Of a DNA stretch of 20,000 nt, positions 14,573 to 20,000 are shown piece after piece. Source of the DNA: Prorocentrum cordatum (lineage: Eukaryota > Sar > Dinophyceae > Prorocentrales > Prorocentraceae); the NCBI GenBank assembly GCA_963575745.1, contig CAUYUJ010015702.1:1-20000 (forward strand), in the 5' to 3' direction. The notes under the pieces are model-generated. The model searched no databases and was not told the DNA's origin. It saw nothing but the letters and a program-made list of their open reading frames with translations. The translations under genes and the position numbers were made by a program. Position 1 is the first letter of the stretch; the number at the start of each line of letters is the position of its first letter.

Positions 14573-17539
14573 GAGGGCGCCACGTTCGTCGGCGAGGACG
14601 ACATCGAGCAGCCTCCAAAGGGCGGGCCCTTGCACGGCTGCGAGGCGTGCGTCGAGCTGGTGAGCTCCAACTTCCCTGGCATGAAGTTCTACGAGGCCGT
14701 GGCGAAGAAGGATGAGGACGAGCAGTTCTCCGACGGCCTGGACGCGGTCTTCCAAGCGAGGGGCGAGACGAAGACCGATCAGTCCGTCAATCATGACATG
14801 CAGGTCACAGAGGAAGCATCGCTGCAGGCGGTCCTCCAGGAGACGTACGAGCTCCACACGACGGCGTCTTGCACCAAGAAGTATGGGAAGAACCCGAAGA
14901 CGATGAAGATCAGGCCCGTCAAGCTTCCGGATGCCCGTGGGAAGATGCGGCAGTTCTTTCCAATCCCAGCAGCAAACGCCCGAAAGCTCAAGGTGCTGTC
15001 CGTCGTGGGTGGCCGCGCGAAGACCGTCAGGATGAGCGGAGTGAAATTGTTCGAAGGCCATGGCGAAATGGCGTTGGAATCGCAACAGAACGTGTACATG
15101 GCCAAGCTCCAACTTGACAAGATGAAGAAGACGGTTCCGCGAGAGGTAGCTGAGTTCCGAGCCAAGCTGGATGCGGCCTCATACCCTGTGGCAGGCCTTG
15201 TCAAAATGGAGGCTGACGACGCAGATGCGGATCATGAAGACGATGATGATGATGAGGATGCCGCTGCATCCGAGGATGGTGGCGAGTCTTCCTCGGGAGA
15301 GACGTGCGCTGGCGAGAGGGGCAACAGGCAGCCCGATCCTGATCGCGAGCTGGAGTCGACTGGGCCGAAGCTTTGCCGCACTTCCGCGCATGCTACGCCA
15401 TCGAAGGAAGGAGCCCGCTCGAAGAGCAGGACGCCATGCAGCAAGGGCAAGGACATGACAGCTGACCTCGAAGCCCAGGATACTACAGACCAGATGGAGG
15501 CGGCGTTCGGCAAGTTGGCTGTTCTTTTCGCCGAGCACCCTTTCGCCGACAAAGACGTTTGTCAATCGTCGGCTGCCGAGCAACACCAATCGGGCACTTC
15601 TGCTTATTGGATCGCGAGGCTGCCGTTGGACTGCATTGCGGCATCTACATCGTTCAAGTTTGCGCACGCGGTCTCCCAGTCCGAGATCCTACGGAGCAAG
15701 GTTGGCAGGGTCGAGCGCGACCAACTGGAGGTCCACCTGGGTCTTGTTCAGGAGGCCAAGCATTTCCCAGATGGCAAGCTGCAGCTGCTGAGCTGGGACC
15801 AGGCAGTGGCGAAGATCGAGCGTCTCAAGCAGGCGGACGTCACTTGGCTAGCTGATACCAGGATCTCGATTCCCAAAGCGTTCGTGAAGCACTACGCCGA
15901 CATGGCCGATCAAGGCAAGAACGTGGATACTGCAATCGGCCGCCTCGTGGTGACGTTCGCTCCATTTGTCAACGGCGCCCTGCCCAGTTACGACGCGGCG
16001 GCGCCGACGCTGCTATCGTCCAGGCTGCCCATGGCCGAGACGAAAGATCTGTACTTGACACCGGGCTTCATCGGATGCTTACTGCAGTGGTTGGAGGGAG
16101 GTGAATCGATGGAGAGCCACATCATTGCGCTGTGTGGCAGCGTGAAGGCGCACTGGGTGGTGTCGGAGGATACGGTCATGACCACGGAGTGCGCGTACCT
16201 CATGCAGGATACTAAGAAGGTGCTGGCAGTGCTATCCGCGAGCTACATGAAGAGCCTCCAGGTCGACACGCCCGCTAGCGTCTTCGACGACGTCAAACGG
16301 CTGCAAGATGATGGGCTGAAGACATCCAGGACAGGTGCAGCATCATCTGTGTTCCAAGTCGTCGGGCAAGCAGTTGAGAGGTCAGCCCATTGGAACCGCA
16401 TGGTCACCGCTTTCGCTAAGTCGGCAAAGGCTTTGAAGACCAGCGCCCCCGCACTACAGGAGCACATGCAGCTGGCCGTGGAGATGAAGGACGAACGCCC
16501 CAGCGCTGAACACTGCCAGAAGCTGAAGTCCATCGTCGAGGCGATCCCCGAGTACAATGCCACCGTTGGCGAGTCTCACGTCATCGAGCTCGATGCGAAC
16601 ATCGCCATTGCTATCAGCGCGCACGCCGCCACGGTGGCTTCCCTTTCCACTGACGACGGCACGGAGCCCGCGGTGAAAGATGGGTCCCAGCGCCTCCTCG
16701 TGCCGTACGTTGAGTTGGCGAAGGCGGCGATTGCCTCGTGCTCTCACGACGAGAAGCTGCTTCGCGCGCAGAAGATGTTGCTGGACAGCCAGCGCCTCAT
16801 CGCACAGATGGAGAAGGCCACCGACCTCAAGAACAAGCTGGACGAGTTCAAGATTGACGACTCTCACCACTCAAATGCAATGAAGGACTACTTCGGCACG
16901 CTGGCACTGCCTGGGAATGACGACGCGTCACGTTCCCTTGTGCACGGTCTCTTCGAGAGGGTGGTGGGGCAGCAGCACCTCGTGGACTTCGACGGCAAAG
17001 ATGTGTTCAACCACATCCCCTTGCTGAAATCAATGTGCCAACATGTTCCGACTGGGCACGCTGCGTCATGCTCCCACGTGGCGGATCTGCTCTCGCGCGT
17101 GGGCGCACTGAGCATTGCGAGGATGGCGGTTGAACGGCTGGGCGACTCTCCCTACGAGGCGGTGCTTGCCCCCGAGTGCGAGCAATCGCTGACCGAGCTG
17201 GATCGGAACGTGCAGGAGTGCAAGACGATCCTGGCCAAGAAGGTCAAGGGCTTCGACGCGACCTTCAAGCGGGGCAAGGAGCGGATGGAGGAGGCGACGG
17301 GCTACCTCAAGGAGGTTGCGGCCGCGTTGGTGACGAGGGGGGCCACCGCCGCGAAGGCGAGTACGGAGGGCGCCTGGAAGAAGCTCAAGGAGAGCAACGG
17401 CTACGGCAGCTTCGAGCAGGACGTGGCCAAGGCCAACTGGAAGGAGATCTGCAAGGTCTGGGAGACGGGCTTCAAGGACTGGGACCACGACGAGGCGCTG
17501 GGCTGGTTGGACCAGCTCTCGCAGGATGGAATCCGTTAA
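14573..17539 (+). CDS. Large exon 2 of lineage-specific gene (coding to 17524 or to TAA 17539)
   Basis: The frame opens right after TAG 14570-14572, which reads as a 3' splice site (GGTTTGCCCTCGCTAG|GAGG). It continues for 988 codons to TAA 17537-17539. No ATG lies near the beginning, supporting an upstream exon. The start contains GCEAC, the proposed second half of the zinc finger begun in exon 1. A conserved-looking charged region follows (YELHTTASCTKKYGKNPK, then MKIRPVKLPDARGKMRQFF), then a strongly acidic linker (about 15209-15300), a Ser/Lys-rich stretch with SKSRTPCSKGK, and a long alpha-helical region to the end (KLVDF-like and WKEICKVWETGFKDWDHDE motifs). There is no signal peptide or membrane span. 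Probably a nuclear protein; function unknown. The last four codons after 17524 are probably intron. Confidence 0.8.
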   Translation, partial: EGATFVGEDDIEQPPKGGPLHGCEACVELVSSNFPGMKFYEAVAKKDEDEQFSDGLDAVFQARGETKTDQSVNHDMQVTEEASLQAVLQETYELHTTASCTKKYGKNPKTMKIRPVKLPDARGKMRQFFPIPAANARKLKVLSVVGGRAKTVRMSGVKLFEGHGEMALESQQNVYMAKLQLDKMKKTVPREVAEFRAKLDAASYPVAGLVKMEADDADADHEDDDDDEDAAASEDGGESSSGETCAGERGNRQPDPDRELESTGPKLCRTSAHATPSKEGARSKSRTPCSKGKDMTADLEAQDTTDQMEAAFGKLAVLFAEHPFADKDVCQSSAAEQHQSGTSAYWIARLPLDCIAASTSFKFAHAVSQSEILRSKVGRVERDQLEVHLGLVQEAKHFPDGKLQLLSWDQAVAKIERLKQADVTWLADTRISIPKAFVKHYADMADQGKNVDTAIGRLVVTFAPFVNGALPSYDAAAPTLLSSRLPMAETKDLYLTPGFIGCLLQWLEGGESMESHIIALCGSVKAHWVVSEDTVMTTECAYLMQDTKKVLAVLSASYMKSLQVDTPASVFDDVKRLQDDGLKTSRTGAASSVFQVVGQAVERSAHWNRMVTAFAKSAKALKTSAPALQEHMQLAVEMKDERPSAEHCQKLKSIVEAIPEYNATVGESHVIELDANIAIAISAHAATVASLSTDDGTEPAVKDGSQRLLVPYVELAKAAIASCSHDEKLLRAQKMLLDSQRLIAQMEKATDLKNKLDEFKIDDSHHSNAMKDYFGTLALPGNDDASRSLVHGLFERVVGQQHLVDFDGKDVFNHIPLLKSMCQHVPTGHAASCSHVADLLSRVGALSIARMAVERLGDSPYEAVLAPECEQSLTELDRNVQECKTILAKKVKGFDATFKRGKERMEEATGYLKEVAAALVTRGATAAKASTEGAWKKLKESNGYGSFEQDVAKANWKEICKVWETGFKDWDHDEALGWLDQLSQDGIR

Positions 17540-17583
17540 CCTGCCCACTTCCCTCACCACCGCCCGCATACATCGCTTATTCT

Positions 17584-18545
17584 GGACGCTTCGCGTACCC
17601 CCACTAGTCCATCCAGATACGATGCTTGGGCGAGATGTCTTGGCCAGGGAAGTGTAGCAGCATGCAGTGTAGCAGCATGCAGCGCAACAAGGAGGACCCA
17701 AGAGGGCCCCGAGAGGGGCTCAAGATGGCCCCATGTGGGCTCCAACAGGGGCCCTAGAGGGCCCCAAGAGGGGTACGCCAGGGGTCCCAGAGTTGGCCCA
17801 AGAGGCGGAGGGCTAAACACAACACATTGTTGTGGCTGTGTCGTTCGTGGGTTACATTAGGGGCTTCTGCGGAGACATCGGGGCTGACCCAGGATGGCCA
17901 CGCGAAGACCCCGAGAGGGGTTCAATATGTACCCAGGGGGCCCCATCAGGAGCCCAAGAGAGCTCCAAGAGGGGCCCAGAAAGGATCACAGAGGGGGCAC
18001 CACAGACAGAATACCAACCAATACAATATTGATTGGTTGTACCGCTCGTAGGTTCCATTGTGGGCTTCTGGGGAGGCCCTCTCCCCACCCCCAGGAGGGC
18101 CCCACGAGAACTATCGCCCAATATGGCTCCAAGAGGGGCTCCAACGGGCCCCAAGATGCCACCAGAAGGCTCCACGAAAGCACCGCGAGGCGGAGGGCGG
18201 ACAGCGTATTATTGTGCAAGGTGTGCCAAGGATCTGCATCGTCTTGCAAGACTTTGTATGGTGTTTGCAGGGTTGTTGCAAGATCGTTGCAGGGTCGTTG
18301 CAGGGCGCGTACAGGGTCGTTGCAGGGCGGGCGCTGCAAGGGTATTGCAGGGTGTTGCAGTGTCGTGTTGCAGGGCATTGCAGGATCTTGCAGGGTCTTT
18401 TGCAGTGCCTTTGCGGGGAGGCTTAGACAGAGTATAGCAGGGTCGTCGAAAGACGCCCAGGGGAGAGGGAAGGGAGACTGGCTCTTCTAGGACGGGGTGC
18501 GACCTAACTCCCTAGACCACCTACGCCCAGAAGGCGGGTGAGATG
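17584..18545 (+). mobile_element. Composite repeat element, copy D (complete)
   Basis: Module order is as in copy B: head at 17584-17690 (GGACGCTTCGCGTACCCCC, TAGTCCATCCAGATACGATG, GGGCGAGATGT, GGAAGTGTAGCAGCATGCAG, GTAGCAGCATGCAGCGCAAC); minisatellite; first structured module at about 17806-17876; minisatellite; second structured module at about 18002-18080; minisatellite ending CGAGGCGGAGGGCGGACAGC; TGCAGGGT array at 18216-18414; tail with CGCCCAGGGGAGAGGGAAGG and TAGACCACCTACGCCCAGAA (about 18445-18535). The structured modules are 196 bp apart. The element starts about 45 bp after the TAA at 17539 and lies in the proposed second intron. No enzyme-coding frame. Confidence 0.7.
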
Positions 18546-19248
18546 TACTCCGCGCACCCTCCCCCCTCCGCAACGTTCGCTGCGGGGAGGGGTTGTGCGA
18601 GGAATGGGGGGGATCAGGGGGATGTGGAACGGTGGTGGGGACTAGGTCGATGACAAGGGCGCTGGGGCCGTGTTCGGACACTCCTGGGCCGACCAGAACT
18701 ATCGGAACCGCATTCGCCCCGCTGGCAATCTCCCCCCTCGCCCGTCCACCCCCTCGTTCTCTCTGCCATCGCCTAAGCCAGTCACATCATTTGTCCAATC
18801 GCATCCCCCTCGACGTACCCCCCCACTCCCCGCACCTCACTCCCCCCTATCATCGTTAACGGGCCCTTCTCCCGCACGACAGCACCCCCCTATCACGTGC
18901 ATACTATACCCATCCTGTCGTGACAACCGCAATCATTACCATTTCATCGCGTGCACCAGCTGCGAGCAACGCACACGATAACGGCCGCTAGGAACAACTA
19001 CCAGCGATTGAACGGTCGCATATGCAAATCAGAAGTTGCACGCTCCACGACGAGCATGACATGGGCGCTAGACGTCAAGGGGAGCCAACGCAGCTGTTTG
19101 CAACGGTTGTGGCCAGGCCTCCTGACCACAACCGTTGCAAACAGCTACGCAATTGCCCCGCACCACAGCCCCGTCCCCCCACGATGGCCCAGTGAGGCCA
19201 CATGTCACCCTTCCCATCTGACGCGGGGGTGTGGTTGATGTTCGACAG
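18546..19248. other. Remaining part of second intron, no gene
   Basis: No convincing coding frame on either strand. Pyrimidine-rich DNA lies at about 18720-18860, and the hairpin at 19089-19149 is described separately. The stretch ends with the acceptor GATGTTCGACAG|GACCTG at 19248|19249. Confidence 0.5.
19092..19146. repeat. 55-nt near-perfect inverted repeat (hairpin)
   Basis: The left arm 19092-19112 and right arm 19126-19146 are perfect 21-bp complements (AGCTGTTTGCAACGG... against ...CCGTTGCAAACAGCT). After one mismatch (19113/19125) four more pairs (19114-19117 with 19121-19124) leave a 3-nt loop. Two further pairs outside, after another mismatch, extend it slightly. It lies about 100 nt upstream of the proposed intron end. 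Confidence 0.9.
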
Positions 19249-19533
19249 GACCTGACCACGTACACGGACCTCTGCGATGTGTTCAAGATTGCGCCGCAGC
19301 AGGACATCACACAGGAGTTCAGCACGTTGACGACTACAATCGCTTCGGCCGTGGCTGCAGCGATGGTAATTGAGGCGTGTGTCAGCTCGGATGCAAAGGA
19401 TGGCGTGAGGCTGCGGCAGAGGATGACGCCTGCCAAGAACGTGATGCGGGATCACAAGGTGCTCCCTAAGCACTTGCCGACGGGCATCAAGAAGGCCTAC
19501 GACCAGGCAATGGAGATGACGTTCGCCTCATAG
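19249..19533 (+). CDS. Exon 3 (C-terminus) of the large gene
   Basis: The frame is open from an AG|GA acceptor (TTCGACAG|GACCTG) to TAG 19531-19533, giving 94 residues. Composition and codon use match exon 2. It reads as a compact helical domain: DLTTYTDLCDVFKIAPQQD, then EFSTLTTTIASAVAAAMVIE, RLRQRMTPAKNVM and HLPTGIKKAYDQAMEMTFAS. There is no ATG near the beginning, so it must be an internal or terminal exon. Joining it to exon 2 at 17524 keeps frame and replaces the four-residue DGIR tail. The intron would be 1724 nt and contain element copy D. Function not recognised. Confidence 0.6.
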   Translation, partial: DLTTYTDLCDVFKIAPQQDITQEFSTLTTTIASAVAAAMVIEACVSSDAKDGVRLRQRMTPAKNVMRDHKVLPKHLPTGIKKAYDQAMEMTFAS

Positions 19534-20000
19534 GCCCGCAGCCCGCGTGAGGCTACCCGCGCCCTGAGAGGGGCGACACAGCCGACGATGAAGAGTGGGA
19601 GGGGGCTGAGAGGAGGAGGATGATGTCAGGTCGGGGTGGGGCGGAGGTTGGGGGCTGCGGCGGCGAGGATCAGAGGGCACATATAGGGTGATGACGTTCA
19701 GACTCGAACAGCAGCTGCAACAATTAGATCGCTCAGCGCTGTATTGGCGCTGTGAATCCTGTGGCCGTCGAGGGCCACGTTGTGAAATCTACTCGGCGCG
19801 AGCGCCGTGCTTGGTGTGTGACCCTCATGTCTTGCTGCCGCGTCGGGCATTCACTTGCAAAGCCACGTTCATCGTATACGCTTCGCATTTTTGCCGCCAC
19901 CCCATCCAGAACGTGTCCAGGCGAGTTGTCGTGACCAGAGAAGCGAAACAACCCGTTGTTTAAATAACGGGGATGGGGAGCCTGTATATGCCTTCGCGGC
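19534..20000 (+). other. 3' flank of the large gene with another element head
   Basis: No coding frame is convincing. At 19875-19945 there is a further, more diverged copy of the composite-repeat head (ATACGCTTCGCATTTTTGCC, CACCCCATCCAGAACGTGTC, CAGGCGAGTTG). It is not followed by minisatellite before the window ends, so the fragment may be truncated. Confidence 0.5.

Noticed and set aside
14630-14632. TTG at 14630 as the start codon of the large open frame
   Set aside because: A eukaryotic gene would not be expected to start at TTG here. The frame stays open to a good 3' splice site at 14572, and the GCEAC pair fits a finger begun in exon 1.
17535-17536. GT donor at ATCC|GTTAAC for the second intron
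   Set aside because: It is phase 1, which would put exon 3 (phase 0) out of frame; the AG|GA border at 17524 keeps frame.

Overview
The window looks like nuclear DNA of a dinoflagellate, possibly a Prorocentrum- or Polarella-like core dinoflagellate; the genus is a guess. The evidence is a near match (17 of 21 positions) to the dinoflagellate spliced leader at 3002-3022, an HU/HCc-like histone-like domain just after it, GC-rich codon use, very repeat-dense non-coding DNA, and gene pieces that only join if non-canonical GA-AG introns are allowed. Nothing suggests a bacterial, phage or organelle origin: there are no operons, Shine-Dalgarno starts, rRNA or tRNA genes or CRISPR arrays that I can see. 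All convincing coding sequence is on the + strand.

Layout. 1-315 is the 3' part of an unrecognised gene. 1195-2990 is a cluster of repeats with one nearly complete composite element on the minus strand (copy A). 3001-3619 holds the spliced-leader-like sequence and the HU-like gene. 4440-7041 is probably one gene: an acidic, frame-wandering region, a glycine/arginine-rich exon, an intron carrying a truncated element (copy C), and a proline-rich exon with a Cys/His-bearing C-terminus. 7448-7733 is a small inverted-repeat (MITE-like) element containing an 11-bp TTTTAAAA array. 8120-9112 is a complete composite element (copy B). 9473-19533 is best read as one large gene of about 1133 codons in three exons (9473-9637, 14573-17524, 19249-19533). 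A half zinc finger in exon 1 is completed by exon 2. Its first intron (about 4.9 kb) contains an AT-rich island, a separate two-exon coding unit (11444-12088) and an inverted array of repeat units (12739-14475). Its second intron contains complete element copy D and a 55-nt near-perfect hairpin.

Two points stand out. First, a composite repeat of about 1 kb recurs as three nearly complete copies (A, B, D) and several fragments. It has a fixed module order: head, GGGCCC/CCAAGAG minisatellite interrupted by two copies of a structured module, TGCAGGGT array, conserved tail. Second, three or four introns can be placed with the same rule, AG|GA at both ends and phase 0. This restores reading frames across otherwise unexplained stops. 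Both points come from reading the sequence by eye; no alignment, RNA or database evidence was available.
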